Assembly: GCA_032158295.1 (NCBI GenBank)
Contig: CM063255.1
Location: 10,134,094-10,198,093, forward strand
Length of the DNA: 64,000 bases
Direction: 5' to 3'
DNA from: Pycnopodia helianthoides
Taxonomy: Eukaryota > Echinodermata > Asteroidea > Forcipulatida > Asteriidae
Shown one piece after another: positions 33,996 through 45,389 of the stretch (positions are counted from its first letter, which is position 1; each line of letters begins with the position of its first letter). Made by a program: the position numbers and the translations under genes. The notes beneath the pieces are model-generated. The model did not search any database and had not been told where the DNA came from. It saw only the letters and a program-made list of their open reading frames with translations.

Positions 33996-34237
33996 GGGCC
34001 CATTTTCATAGAGCTGCTAAGCACAACAATTTGCTTAGCATGAAATTTCTTCCTTGATAAAAGCAGGGTTATCACCAAAATTTCCATGTGTTGCATATTG
34101 CTTATTACTGGTATTCAGCTGTTGTTTGCTTATCCTGAAAATCACGTGGAAATTTGGTTGGTAATCTTGTTTTTATCTAGGAAGAAATTTCATGCTAAGC
34201 AAATTGTTGTGCTTAGCAGCTCTATGAAATTGGGCCC
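33996..34237. mobile_element. MITE family R3
   Basis: GGGCCCATTTTCATAGAGCT at the left and AGCTCTATGAAATTGGGCCC at the right. The arms extend inwards over AAGCACAACAATTTGCTTAG, giving a long hairpin. Confidence 0.9.
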
Positions 34238-35295
34238 AGGTCAAGTACTGCCAGTGCGCTACAGAGTTGCTGTAGGATTGAAAATGTAAATGTGTAACCG
34301 GATGATCGGTTGGTTAACCGTGTAACCGGCACAGGCTTATAGGATTTGTTTCAGTCAACTGGCTTTTTGGGGAAAATAACCTCTCCGGGGTAAACTGTAG
34401 AGGGCTGTAAAATATGACCATATTTCCGCTGTTGCCTCCAGGAAGTATCAAGGCTCTTATTATTTGCGCCCACAGCCAGTCACGTAAAATGTGCATGCAT
34501 TTGTAACAATACACAGCAATGTGTTCCACGAACACACATGCAAAAATGAAGAAGAAAACAAAAGATGCACAAAATCTCATGTGGTATACATGTCAAAACT
34601 TAATGTATCCTTTGAACTTAAAAAATCATAAGTACATGTATGCTATGGACTCTGGCATGTGAAACTAATCACTGATTATGTGTAACTTGCAGCGTTCTAT
34701 GTTGGGACGACTGCATAGAAACCTAAATGTCTTACAAGCAAGACTAGTCAGATGTGTAAACACTACAGCACAAACGACAGGGTCATTGAAACCGACACAT
34801 TCCTCTCATTGTGTCAGCCACCTAATCCAAAGATAAAAAGCAGAAGTGTTAACATGTTCCTCCAGGTATCAAGGCTCAGTTTTAGAAGAGACTTAAAATG
34901 GCTGAGATACATGAAGTCCAAATCCTAAGACATTCTGAGAGATTCAGAATTCTAAATTTACAAAAATCCATCAGAAAGTAACATCTAATGCCAAACCTAG
35001 CGTACATTGGTACAACTACATGTGTAGTCACTCGTCAAGGCATTATCGTTTAGCTACTAGCATGTACATGTATGCAATTGTACAATGTAGTACAAAACAA
35101 AATCAGGCAAAACGATGGGTTTTGGAAGATGTGAGGTAGGGTTTTTCCTTCCCTTTTAAGATGCCGGAGAGTTTAGAGCAATAAGGAGTTAACCAGTGGA
35201 TTCAGGTTTGTCAATGTATGAACAAAAACTGGTACGTAAATCTAACATATTATTTGAAGCATAGTTACACGGGCTCAGTGTTTTACTAGAGACCA
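34238..35295. other. Gene-free stretch
   Basis: AT-rich spacer with many ACATGTACATGTA words. No gene, repeat family or RNA recognised. Confidence 0.5.
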
Positions 35296-36118
35296 TTATC
35301 GCGATGATTAGAGTGGTCATTACCAAGGATGATCAGAGGTCATTACCAAGATGATCACAGGTCCAAGATGATCACAGGTCATTACTGCAAATGATCAGAG
35401 GTCATTACCTAGATGATTAGAGGTCATTACCGAGTTGATACAGGTCATTACCAAGATGATCACAGGTCCAAGATGATTAGAGGTCATTACCAAGATGATC
35501 ACAGGTCATTAACAAGCTGATCACAAGTGCAAGATGATCAGAGGTCATTACCAAGACGATCACAGGTCATTATCGAGATGATCACAGGTCCAAGATGATT
35601 AGAGGTCATTACCAAGTTGATCACAGGTCATTAACGAGCTGATCACAAGTCTAAGATGATCAGAGGTCATTACCAAGACGATCACAGGTCATTATCGAGA
35701 TGATCACGGGTCCAAGATGATTAGAGGTCATTACCAAGTTGATCACAGGTCATTAATGAGCCGATCACAAGTCTAAGATGATCAGAGGTCATTACCAAGA
35801 TGATCACTGGTCATTACATAAATGATCACTCACTGGTCATTACCGAGATGATCACAGGTCCAAGATGATCAGAGGTCATTACCAAGATGACCTCTTCACT
35901 ACATATATAATCAGTATAATGCAGAATTTAAACGATTGCAACACAATGTTTTGCTGAAGTCACTACTGAGATGACCTTTCCACTCCAGTCTATATGTATC
36001 TGCAAGACTTTAACACTTTCACTGTTTTGCAGAGGTCATTACCTAGATGACCTTCCCACTCCAGACAAACATGATTAGCATCTGCAGTAAAAACACTTTC
36101 GCTGGTTTGAAGAGGTCA
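35296..36118. repeat. Minisatellite with 61/122-bp higher-order period abutting the MRPS14 stop codon
   Basis: Basic units of about 20 bases (AGGTCATTACCAAGATGATC) are arranged in 61-base triplets, and these alternate to give a 122-base period: 35542, 35664 and 35786 start near-identical blocks, with three differences between the first two. Towards 36118 the units become about 80 bases long and resemble the sequence around the MRPS14 stop codon (AGAGGTCATTACCATGATGA). About 19 forward AGGTCA and four TGACCT words are present. Confidence 0.9.
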
Positions 36119-39100
36119 TTACCATGATGACCTCTTTACTCCAGACATATGATTGGCATCAGCAATTTGGCGCCACATGATACGACTGAGACGCCAACGG
36201 GGTAAGACGGAGCGAGGTCTGGAGGTGATCGCACAGCGGTTGCGTTGTCGTATCCAGCAACTGTCCCTGGGGAAGGCGGCAATCTCACGGTCCGCTATCT
36301 CCTAGTGGGTGGGAAAATCATTCGTATTCATGAGTATTATGCCGAAGAGCGGAAATCTACATGAAGCACTGCAGGATAAGGAGTTTCTCAAACACCCGAA
36401 AAAACACACAAGCGTATCAGACTCTCTGTTTCCCCCACTATACTGGCAGGAAACTATTGTATTTTTCACAAAATATATCCTTCGTTTTGTGTCTGCTTTC
36501 AATTGTTGTTTTGTAAAAAGAATTACTCGTAATATAACATTATGATTCAAACTATAGAGAAGTTCATGATTTTTGTCTACCATGAAAACTTTGAAGGAAC
36601 ACACAAAACTGAATACCATACCGTACAATCAAAATTGGCAGACCTGACAATTCTGTTCAACAATACCAAGGGAATTTCTGGAAGACGAACCAACTCATAC
36701 TATAATGTAGGTAAACTTTGTAATACAAGGTAAGTGTGTCCATGCTGTGCTATGTACTGAAATGTGTCAGTACATTCGCACATGCCCTATACATTTTTAT
36801 GTCACTGTTTGTTTGTTTGTTTGTTTGTTTAGATGATCTTCCCAACAAGGAAACTCGGCAAAGCTCTCACGAGGGGATATAAATGCCAAGCTGGCAACAA
36901 CCAAACTCTCTCTTACATGTACAAACATTGGTTTAATGTCTATGATTACGAATTTCCCCTATTTAAATTCAATGAAATCCGTCTGGTGGTAGAAACTTAT
37001 TGATGATTGAAGCAACATTTATGCCGTTGGACAACTGAAAACTACGCTAGCACAATGTGCAATGATTCCACAGCCAAGTAGTGAGTTCTTGATATGTGTG
37101 GAGATCAAGGGAAGAACTCATAAATGACAACAAATTCCCACTTTTCAGTTTGTATTTCCTTGTATAACAGATCTTTACAGTGAAGGGGTAATACTGGCAA
37201 AAACAAAAATGAGTGACGTGGTCACTGAAATCTGAAGGAAGGCCGCCTTAGATTTAAAAGGGGAAAGGAAACACTGTAGACAAGTACACCAGTGTGCATT
37301 ACGTCGCTGCTTCAAAAATCGTTGAACAAAATATCACATTGCCGAATTTACATGTACAACTGCGCTAAGATTATTTTTATCTTTCTAAAATATCATTCTT
37401 ACACCGATCTAATGGTTGGTTACTCCTTTTCCGTACAGTTCAAATTCTTCTTATTGTATTTAGCCTTGCTTTTTAAATTGTATTTTTTGTTAAGCGCCTT
37501 GACCATCATCTTTTGAGGCGAAATTTGGCGCTACATGTGTATTATAAGTTTACGTTTTCTGTTATTATTATCTTAAGACTTGCAGACCTAAATGCATTAC
37601 AAGAACAACCGCCATGAGATCTGACCTCTGTAAACACAATCGACTGTGTGCTTCCATAAAAGAACACCGAAATTTCAACAGAACTTAGTTACTGCTCCCT
37701 GCACTCCAAAACTATTTGCATTCAGTGAAATAAGGTCAAAACCAAATTTAGGGATTAACTGTACTTTTCTCAAGGTACTGTGATGTTCTGTATAGTATCA
37801 CCACCAAATGCTGCAACGCATCAGGCAGTACTGGTATCATGCAAGCGTTTTTGCAGAACCACCCAGATCAAGGTTTTAGCCAGGATTTGGTAAAAGGGTG
37901 TCCAAATTTGCTGGAAATTACAAAACTGGGTGTCAAAATTGTCCACTTACAATACACAATCACATGTAAATGACAAATAAAACAGGGTGTCCAAATTCAA
38001 AACAGGGTGTCCAAAAGACACCCTGACACCCCTCTGGCAAACACTACGACCAAGATAACAATTAGTCTTACATACCTTCAGCTCGTCTGGGAGGATGGTG
38101 TTCTTCCGAATGCAGTTGATTCGTCTCCTGTCGACGCCGTACTCCTTGAAGAGCCTCCGCCGCTTCACATCTCGAAGCATCTTCCAGTCTGCATAGTAAG
38201 ATCTGGATGGAACTCTATCTGGCTGGGAGAACACACTCAATACTGGCAGCTGTGAACACTGAAAGTAAGCAAAAGCCAACGAAAAATGTTATTGTTGGTG
38301 ATTTAAAAGATCAATAAAAAAAAACATTGGCTGAACTGTTTTAAAATAACCCGAGTTAAGACAGAAAATGTAACGCAGCCAGTGTCATTTAACTTAGGGG
38401 GACCTTACAAACAGCAAATAAACCAAGGGTTTATTAAATATTAGAAATATGTGTACTATGTAATATTAACAAAAAATGCAATGGCATAACTACACGAAAA
38501 GTCTGAATTTTTAACCAGAAAAAAACACAAAAATACACGGAGTGCGGTCGGACGCCATCTTGGCCTAAAAACCGTGTTTCGACCATTCCATTATGATACA
38601 GGGGTAACACATCCGGGGGTTGGAAAATGGCCTAGTAATTATTATGCCAATAGCAATAATAGGCCGTGGGATGACGCCCGCCCTCTGTTGTTTTGTAAGC
38701 GCTAAATACATCTTACCCGTATCGTAACGGAATGGTCGAAACACGGTTTTTAGGCCAAGATGGCGTCCGACCGCACTCCGTGTATTTTCGGGTTTTTTTC
38801 TGGTTACAAATTCAGACTTTTCGTGAAGTTATGCCATTGCATTTTTGTTAATATTACATAGTACACATATTTCTAATAAATCATTGGTTTATTTGCCGTT
38901 TGTAAGGTATTTGAAACTTGTTGTCGGCGTGTTGTCGGCACTCTGGACTTGTTGTCGGCGTTGTCGGCGTGTTGTCGGCTTTTAGTAGGACCCAGTCAAA
39001 AGTACCATAATTTACATAAATATGAAAATATTTCGTTGCAAAATGTTTTGTTCCAGCAATGGTACGGGACCTTTATACCCTGGACTCCGTCGGGTTCGCG

Positions 39101-39409
39101 TTGTACGCAACGGAGGAGTCCAGCCTGGGCTAGGCTATACGGTCATGATGGTATACTGCTTTTTTAGCTTAGCTTGCGCGCCTGCCTGCTGCCTGGCCTG
39201 GATGGACCTGGCCGACAGGTAATGATAAAGAAATGAGGTAATTTCACAGCTTGAAAATTGCTTATCTCTTTGCCAATAATACACATACATTGACAAACAT
39301 TTTGTTAATGACTAACACCTTCATGAGAAAAAAAGAGTACCTTTTGGCCGCTTTCATGGACGATCGACGTTACTCTCCTCAAAAGAGTTGCACAAATTCC
39401 GGACGCCAT
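36119..39409 (-). CDS. Mitochondrial ribosomal protein S14 (uS14m), three exons
   Basis: Component of the small mitoribosomal subunit, acting in the mitochondrial matrix. Coding exons on the minus strand: 39409-39341 (23 codons, donor GTACTC), 38258-38076 (61 codons, acceptor TTTCAG, donor GTATGT) and 36301-36119 (60 codons plus TAA). All junctions are phase 0, giving 144 residues against 128 in human. Exon 1 ([20 protein letters not shown]) looks like a mitochondrial targeting sequence. Exon 2 carries [15 protein letters not shown] and [12 protein letters not shown]. Exon 3 carries [30 protein letters not shown] and the terminal SGVKRSSW, all matching the MRPS14 family. Intron 1 holds a 507-bp palindrome. 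The 3' UTR runs into a minisatellite. Exon 3 contains no ATG-started frame of useful length and is found only by homology and splice phase. Confidence 0.93.
36302..38075. other. MRPS14 intron 2
   Basis: No independent gene is seen. It contains a (GTTT)n run at about 36807-36830 and a LINE/SINE-like 3' tail near 37495-37560 (TTAAGCGCCTTGACC, TTTGGCGCTACATGTG). It also holds a repeat built on GGGTGTCCAAA at 37890-38030. Confidence 0.6.
38402..38908. mobile_element. 507-bp palindromic element in MRPS14 intron 1
   Basis: The left arm, from ACCTTACAAACAGCAAATAA at 38402 to about 38607, is the inverse of the right arm from about 38710 to 38908, with only scattered differences over about 200 bases. 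The spacer is about 100 bases. The arms include CGGAGTGCGGTCGGACGCCA. A transcript of the intron would fold into a long hairpin. Confidence 0.9.
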
Positions 39410-40603
39410 GTTGAAAATAACCTCGGTCAAAAACGCCCTCAAGAGTTTGGATTAAATAATCTATTCTGATGCGTGTGGCGCCACTGACTGCTGATTATTT
39501 TTATCAATCAAGTTACAGTGCCGGGAATTCAATAAGGCTTAAAATTCTGTATCCGACTTCCACTTTATCTACTTAATTTAGGTCAAATTATTTCCTTACC
39601 AGTCCAGAAAGGTTGACAGAATGTATTCTGCCGGGAAAAGGTAGTCTGAACAAAGGCATCAATTTTCTAGGGGCCAACCGTGTACATTGCCGTATAGACA
39701 TTCGTTGGTTGGGGATTGTGATCACTCTGTAAAAAATAATGACACATTTACAAGAGTGACAGTGCTGGACATTTCAGGATATATCGTGGTGAGGTACTAT
39801 GTACCATCCTCCATTGTTGTTAACTGAAGATTTCAATGTTGACAAAATAATTCCCACAAAAATTCAAGGTCGAAGTCTTATTGTGACTTCCACATGAAAA
39901 GTCCATAAATTTGATAGTTTTCATCGAAAAAAAAGCATTTTCTATAATGATTGATGATCTCGACGTACAAGTCTATTGGTCCCCACTGTTCTTCAGTATA
40001 GATAGTAATGATCATCGTGTCTGCGGTTTAATTGGTCTGCCGTTAGGGACATCAAAATTGCTTATGGGTGCACATTATCTTTAGGCAATTTGACTTCCCA
40101 AAATGTGCTCTGCTCAATTTAAGGGGCACTGTCGTTGTGATCACAGTGAGTCTGTGGCCAGACAATAAATTATGAGTACGTGCTTGTGCATTGAGACCTA
40201 TTATACTATTTTTTTTCCTTAGTGGCTCGACTCGACCACGAACCTTTTGGTTCACGATCACCTAATTGTTAATATCCGTCTCAGTGCAAATGCATGTCTT
40301 TAGGGACCATTGCTGACAAGCCCTGCTTCTAAAACGGATCCCTCTGCAGTGTCATAGTTGTTTTAATAGTTGTATTCTGATGATAATGTTTCTACTCGAT
40401 ACTGGGGAAAATAAATGAACCTATGAACTCTCACCCCGTTACTGCCTCGTAATGCGTGCGCAATAATATTGACGGCGCCCTAAAGCTTTTGTTTGCGATG
40501 TGATGTGACGGCTAACACGGCGCGCGTGCAGTAACTGGTGAGAGTTCATGTTTCTATGACCAGCCAGCCACAAGCAGACAATGATCACGACGACAGTGCC
40601 CCT
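39410..40603. other. Gene-free stretch upstream of MRPS14
   Basis: Should contain the MRPS14 promoter near 39410, but no core motif can be assigned. Otherwise AT-rich, with no gene or named repeat recognised. Confidence 0.5.
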
Positions 40604-40767
40604 TAGATGGATTGCAATAGGCGTCATCGGCCGCCATCTTTGATGTATTGTGCACGCTGAAGAGCTATCATTGGCTGAGAGTCGTGCGTAGCGCGTACAC
40701 GCGTGCACTTTTCCCATTGTTTTACATCAAAGATGGCGGTCAATGACGCGTATTGCAATCCCGTCTA
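40604..40767. mobile_element. MITE family R8, copy 2
   Basis: TAGATGGATTGCAATAGGCG at the left and the inverse at the right, nearly identical to 31515-31679 including GTGCGTAGCGCGTACACGCG. Confidence 0.9.
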
Positions 40768-41514
40768 TAAGAATGGGGAATCCGACTAAAAGATGGCAGC
40801 AACCAAGATGTATCGTGAGGGATTACGTCTGGTGTAACGGGTCAATACAATGCAATAACACACCACGAGGAGATAATTTGGGGCAAAATATTTTGCAAAA
40901 TGCAAGACGTAACAACAATTTCATAAAAGAAGTACCAAATAACGATAATGATCTCGACACACAAGTTTTCACGTCATTCAAATAATGTTATTGTTCATTT
41001 CCTTTTTATTTGTGCATGTTTATATTTGTTCCACTCATATACCTGTAGTCTTACTTAAATTCACACACTATTTACATAAAGTCTGATTGAAGTCATGGTT
41101 TCCCAGAAATAAAGTATACTGGTCAACTCATTCAAAAATGACAGTACAGGTGATCTTCACAAAAGATCGACCGTGTACATTTCAGGACATTTCCAGATAA
41201 ACTTCAGCGTAGTTTATTGGAGCTGTTTTAAACTCAGCAATAAAATTTAACATTGTCTCGTTTTGCTCCATTATAAAATCTTCACGCCCATTGCACAATA
41301 ACTATGCTTGTTGACCTGTGACATTGCTCTTCAGTGGCCTTTGTAAAAAAGTAATGCAATGTAACGACTTACATCATCTATACGCATATACATACTGCAA
41401 TGACGTCATCATGGATAACACTTGCTAAATAGACAAATACGGAGCTACAGAGTGCTACAACCACTTATCCAGATAACAAGATTATGTCATCTAAAAATAG
41501 TAAACTTACTGTGG

Positions 41515-41880
41515 AGTAAGTCGACTTGCAATAATAATTCTTCGCCAATACAACTTTATACCGAGCCTAAAAGTCGACTTGTCTCAGTAATTTCTTCACC
41601 AAGACAACTTACTGAGACTGAAAAACCAGACTTGTCATAATAATCACTTCGCCAAGGCAACCTACTAAACTTTCAGAAGACGACTTACAACACTATATGT
41701 CTCAGTAGAACATCTTCGTGAGATTTTATCACGGCAAGTCAAGTGTTTTTGCGGGTTTAGTAAGTCGTCTTGGTGAGAGGACAAGTCGACATCTCAGTTT
41801 CAGAAAGTCGTCGTCGCGATAGCTTATTGGGACAAGTCGACACCTGCGTCGACTTGGCGAGATAATAATTAACTCGTCAT
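41515..41880. repeat. Foldback-like element with repeated AAGTCGACTTG
   Basis: The palindromic word AAGTCGACTTG and variants occur about six times (41518, 41572, 41622, 41783, 41836, 41852). The outer parts (CTTGCAATAATAATTCTTCG at 41525 and GGCGAGATAATAATTAAC at the right) are inversely related. This is the layout of foldback transposons with repetitive arms. Confidence 0.55.
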
Positions 41881-41944
41881 CTGTATATTGGTGTGGCACT
41901 TCTTGAGCTCCGTTGAAAAAGTACAACGAAAACGATCTTCGTCT

Positions 41945-42049
41945 GTGTCCAAATTAGCGGCTATGGATGTGGCTAGATCACCGCATTAAGGTGAATTGAA
42001 GCATAAAACACCCTTAGCAATAGCCGCATGCAGCCGGCTATTCGGACAC
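41945..42049. mobile_element. Short MITE with GTGTCC ends
   Basis: GTGTCCAAATTAGCGGCTAT at the left pairs with AGCCGGCTATTCGGACAC at the right. Confidence 0.65.
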
Positions 42050-42930
42050 AACCGTCAAATCATTGATGAAGAAACAAACAATAATTATTGTCTAATTCGG
42101 CGGCTCAAACAATAACAAATCATTTTCATTGCCGCCTTTCTAATTATTTTACCTAAAAGAGAACAAATTTTATAAATTGCATTATGTTTTGCAAGCATTA
42201 AACATATCAACATGTACCCCAATTTTTTAATATATATTTTTTTTTAATAAAATAAGACGCAAACGCCCTCCTTCTACGCACTGCATGCTGATCATAGCTG
42301 CTTTCATACCTATTCAAATAATGCGCTCAGGCATGACCCAACGAAAATATATTTACACACAAAGCATCACATTATTAATCAGATTACTTTTTGTTGCTTT
42401 AAAGACGATCTGGAATATGCAAAATAATTAATAAAGTTTGGCAACTTTCACTCAAATACTTTCAGCACCACAAAACAACAGATTTCAGTTCCCATGTGAA
42501 CCCCATTCGTATGGAATGCCGTTATTCTTCAAGGAAAACTTCGAACCTAATTGTATTTAGTTATGCCAAAGGTTAAACATAATGTTTGTTTATTTTGGCA
42601 TGTTTGGTTTAAAATTGTATCTAACGGCACGACAGGGCTAAACACATTTCAAGTTTAATTGAATACAATGCTGCATAATACAGCATAATACATTCGCATG
42701 CCTCAAAAAGAAAATGAATGACATAACCATCTTATTACGAATAATTGAAAGTGAAATAGGCTGCTTTTTTGCCGAAAATGACCGGGAAATATGGCTTTGT
42801 ATAGTCTATCCACATATCTTCTTATTTATTAATTCTGGCTGTGGAGGACCCTCAGAAGAGCGAACTGCACTAATACTAGCCAAGGACCCCATGGAGAGAA
42901 GACAATGAAGGAAGTTTCAGTTTTAAACGT
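42050..42930. other. Gene-free AT-rich stretch
   Basis: Low-complexity A/T runs and no recognised gene or repeat family. The short open frame at 42714-42908 has no recognisable product. Confidence 0.55.
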
Positions 42931-43085
42931 GGGAGAAAAATCCAAGAGAATTATTCCAGGGAAACCCCATCACGCAATCAGGTAGGGACTGGTAACCCAA
43001 TCCACATAGTGCCCCGGCGGCCGGGACTCGAACCGGGGTCCTTGAGGTGGATGGCGAGGAAAGATACCACTACGCCAACCCAAAA
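42931..43085 (-). mobile_element. tRNA-derived SINE, minus strand
   Basis: Read from 43085: GGGTTGGCGTAGTGGTATCT (A-box) and then the B-box CCCGGTTCGAGTCCCGGCC. A body follows containing TGGATTGGGTTACCAGTCCC and GATTGCGTGATGGGG. The extended body shows this is a SINE and not a functional tRNA gene. Different family from 13561-13765. Confidence 0.75.
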
Positions 43086-43725
43086 ACCAAATAATTAATA
43101 TTTCCATGGTGAAAAAAACCAAAAAAAAACCCCATTTTGGACACACCCGAAGTAACAGGAAATAGCACGTAATAATCCCGGTAACAAAAGTGAACAGAAC
43201 TTCGTAGTTTTCACTCAAACGGAATCACCTAATTTCGAGGAAATTTTCATGAGCCTGGTTTAAAAACTAGATGGTGGAAAAGCATTAAATTGCTCCCCGA
43301 AAAACATTGGAGTAATATCAGTATCTTATTATCTTGTGTATCAATTTTAGCGAGAATTCCTTACAGGGGCACATTGCCTTCGGATTAGGCGCTTTGGGCT
43401 ATACAAAAGCGTTTGTTATAAAAATGAGCATGGTTGAAAAGATATTTTAAAAGTAGAGTATAATGATTCATATAAATATCCCTTAAATTGTGTTGGCTTT
43501 ATCTAATTGCATGACAGAACGAGGTCCGCTATTTTGCAAAATAGTTATGTTTTTATCCAGAAAATGGCGGACCGTGTCCCTCTGATTGTATCCAGTGGCT
43601 ATATGTTGGTTTAGTCACTATACTAATGAAAACACACTGTAGGTGTTTCAGTGCATGAACAACTCTCAAACAAGGATAAGCAGTACTTCCAAACTGCAAC
43701 TTTTTGAGAGTTTTTATTGAAGGTC

Positions 43726-43823
43726 GTGTCTGACTCAAGTGACTTCGGCTACGGCTGTTTGAAGAACTAGCCCTCTTCAGCGATCTAGATAGCCACTGCC
43801 GAAGCCGTACATTCGGAAATGAC
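43726..43823. mobile_element. Short MITE with GTGTC ends and CGGCTACGGC arms
   Basis: GTGTCTGACTCAAGTGACTT with CGGCTACGGCTG pairs with GCCGAAGCCGTACATTCGG at the right. Confidence 0.6.
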
Positions 43824-44231
43824 AATTAGATTACATACCATACATCGTTTACGGGTTATGATAAGTTCGTAAGGTTGCCGACTTGCAGTTGCAACTAGAG
43901 TGGTAATATAATTAGCATAATTCCCCATCTAGATTCAAACCGGAACTGAAAACTAAACACAGACATCCGGACATTTTGTAACATTGTAAATTTTTGTCAG
44001 CGCAAACTTTCAACCCTTCTATCTATATTATTAAAGGTACCACATCTTTCCTAAACAATTCTAGACTGACAATTCATACCATGAATCCAAATGACCTCTC
44101 ACGTTCATTAAGAGTTGAACAAACGTTCAGGTGGACTCAACAAAATAATGCCTTAAAATAGTAGTGATAGCGATGTTATTACTTGACTGTAGTGGTAGGT
44201 GGGGACGCCCTTCGCCAGCTTGCAGCTTGTT

Positions 44232-44385
44232 TATAGACTGATTTGCAAATACCCACGCGTGCGTTAGCCGTGGAATGAGGTGCATGCTGGTCTAGGTAAC
44301 GACACAATTTGTCACTAGCTAGACCAGCATGCACTTCATTCCACGGCTAACGCATGCGCACTGAGTATTTGCGAAGCAGTCTATA
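44232..44385. mobile_element. Near-perfect palindromic MITE
   Basis: Arms of about 65 bases start TATAGACTGATTTGCAAATA and include GCGTTAGCCGTGGAATGA and ATGCTGGTCTAG, all present in inverse on the right. The spacer is only about 20 bases. It lies 12 bases from the next element. Confidence 0.9.
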
Positions 44386-44397
44386 GGAAACGCAATA

Positions 44398-44505
44398 TAG
44401 ATGGATTGCAATACGCGTCATTGACCACCATCTTTAATAAATTGTGCACGCGTGAAGAGCTGTCATTGGCAAAGATAGCGGTTAATGACGCGTATTGCAA
44501 TCATA
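44398..44505. mobile_element. MITE family R8, copy 3 (internally deleted)
   Basis: TAGATGGATTGCAATACGCG at the left and CGCGTATTGCAATCATA at the right. The centre present in copies 1 and 2 is missing from about GTCATTGGC onwards. Confidence 0.85.
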
Positions 44506-44564
44506 TTATGGGTAGCAGTTTAATAAGAGTCGTAATGATTAACTGAGAGCAGGATCGGACCCGT

Positions 44565-45389
44565 TCATACTTCGGTCTCTCTATCCTCCGGGATTATTCT
44601 CTTCTCATGCAGCATGTCATAGTAAGGCTGCGACACCTTGATTGCGTGTTGAAAGTCCGCAGGCAAGGCAAGCACATCAACTGGCTTGGGTGTCCTGTAG
44701 CTGAAACAACTGCTCTTGAGGGCCTTCTCATAGACCCCAATATGCTGCATCAGCTTCAAGCTGCTTGCCCAAGACTGGGTTACGTTAACTGTTGGATCCC
44801 AGTCAAGCATACTGGCCTTGAAGGGCACACCGACGGCCTCGCAGTAGCGCCTGATCATCTGTTCGGGGTATTTCAGGATGTCCTCCGAGTCAAGGACGAC
44901 GGGCTCTTTCCCTGTGGTCTCGAGGAGATACTGGTAGAGGTCGTAGAGCTGTTTGAAGGCATACCCTTCCGGTAGTATGTACTTCAGCATGCTGTAGTTT
45001 CTCAGAATCGGCATGTTGCAGACGTCATGGAATGAGGCCATGGACCTTGCCGGATCCCGTATCAGAATGGTATGGGTGAACCCATCGGGCAGCGTGTCGT
45101 AGCGCTCGTTGAGGGAGTACGCGTGGTCCTTCCCGAAGACGTACTCCTTCTCGTAGAACTCGGCCTCCATCATTTCCTTCACCTTGGCGTACGAGTAGTC
45201 GTGCTCGACCGGCATGAACGGCGTGTTCAGGAACGCGCGGTCCGGGCCGAAGTAGTAGGCGGCCGTGTACGGTTCGTGGACGAGGGCCACATTGCCGAGT
45301 CCGCTCATGCACCGTTCGAAGGCTGTCGAGACGGAGCGAGGGACGGTCCACAGAAAAAATCGTTTTGGCTGCGCTGTTGCCGACTCCAT
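44565..45389 (-). CDS. P-loop sulfotransferase-like protein, single exon
   Basis: Predicted cytosolic-type sulfotransferase-fold protein of 274 residues using PAPS; substrate unknown. The phosphosulfate-binding loop is FFLWTVPRSVSTAFERCM (11-28) and the 3'-phosphate-binding strand is ILIRDPARSMASF (108-120). GKDHAY (86-91) lies where a catalytic residue may sit. There is no signal peptide or membrane segment. The family is the one often labelled branched-chain aminotransferase-like in databases, although no aminotransferase domain is present. The frame is open upstream to 45461 but the first ATG is at 45389. The gene is intronless and visibly richer in G/C at third positions than its surroundings, so recent retroposition or old lateral transfer is possible. 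It is not homologous at domain level to the CHST pair beyond the shared fold. Confidence 0.88.
   Translation of the reverse strand: MESATAQPKRFFLWTVPRSVSTAFERCMSGLGNVALVHEPYTAAYYFGPDRAFLNTPFMPVEHDYSYAKVKEMMEAEFYEKEYVFGKDHAYSLNERYDTLPDGFTHTILIRDPARSMASFHDVCNMPILRNYSMLKYILPEGYAFKQLYDLYQYLLETTGKEPVVLDSEDILKYPEQMIRRYCEAVGVPFKASMLDWDPTVNVTQSWASSLKLMQHIGVYEKALKSSCFSYRTPKPVDVLALPADFQHAIKVSQPYYDMLHEKRIIPEDRETEV

Noticed and set aside
39022..39222. Plus-strand hydrophobic open frame ending at a GTAATG donor
   Set aside because: Its last part is low-complexity (GCCTGCCTGCTGCCTGGCC) and it overlaps a hairpin; no partner exon.
43005..43085. Possible functional tRNA gene on the minus strand
   Set aside because: A- and B-boxes are good, but the sequence continues into a SINE body and the acceptor stem is not convincingly paired.
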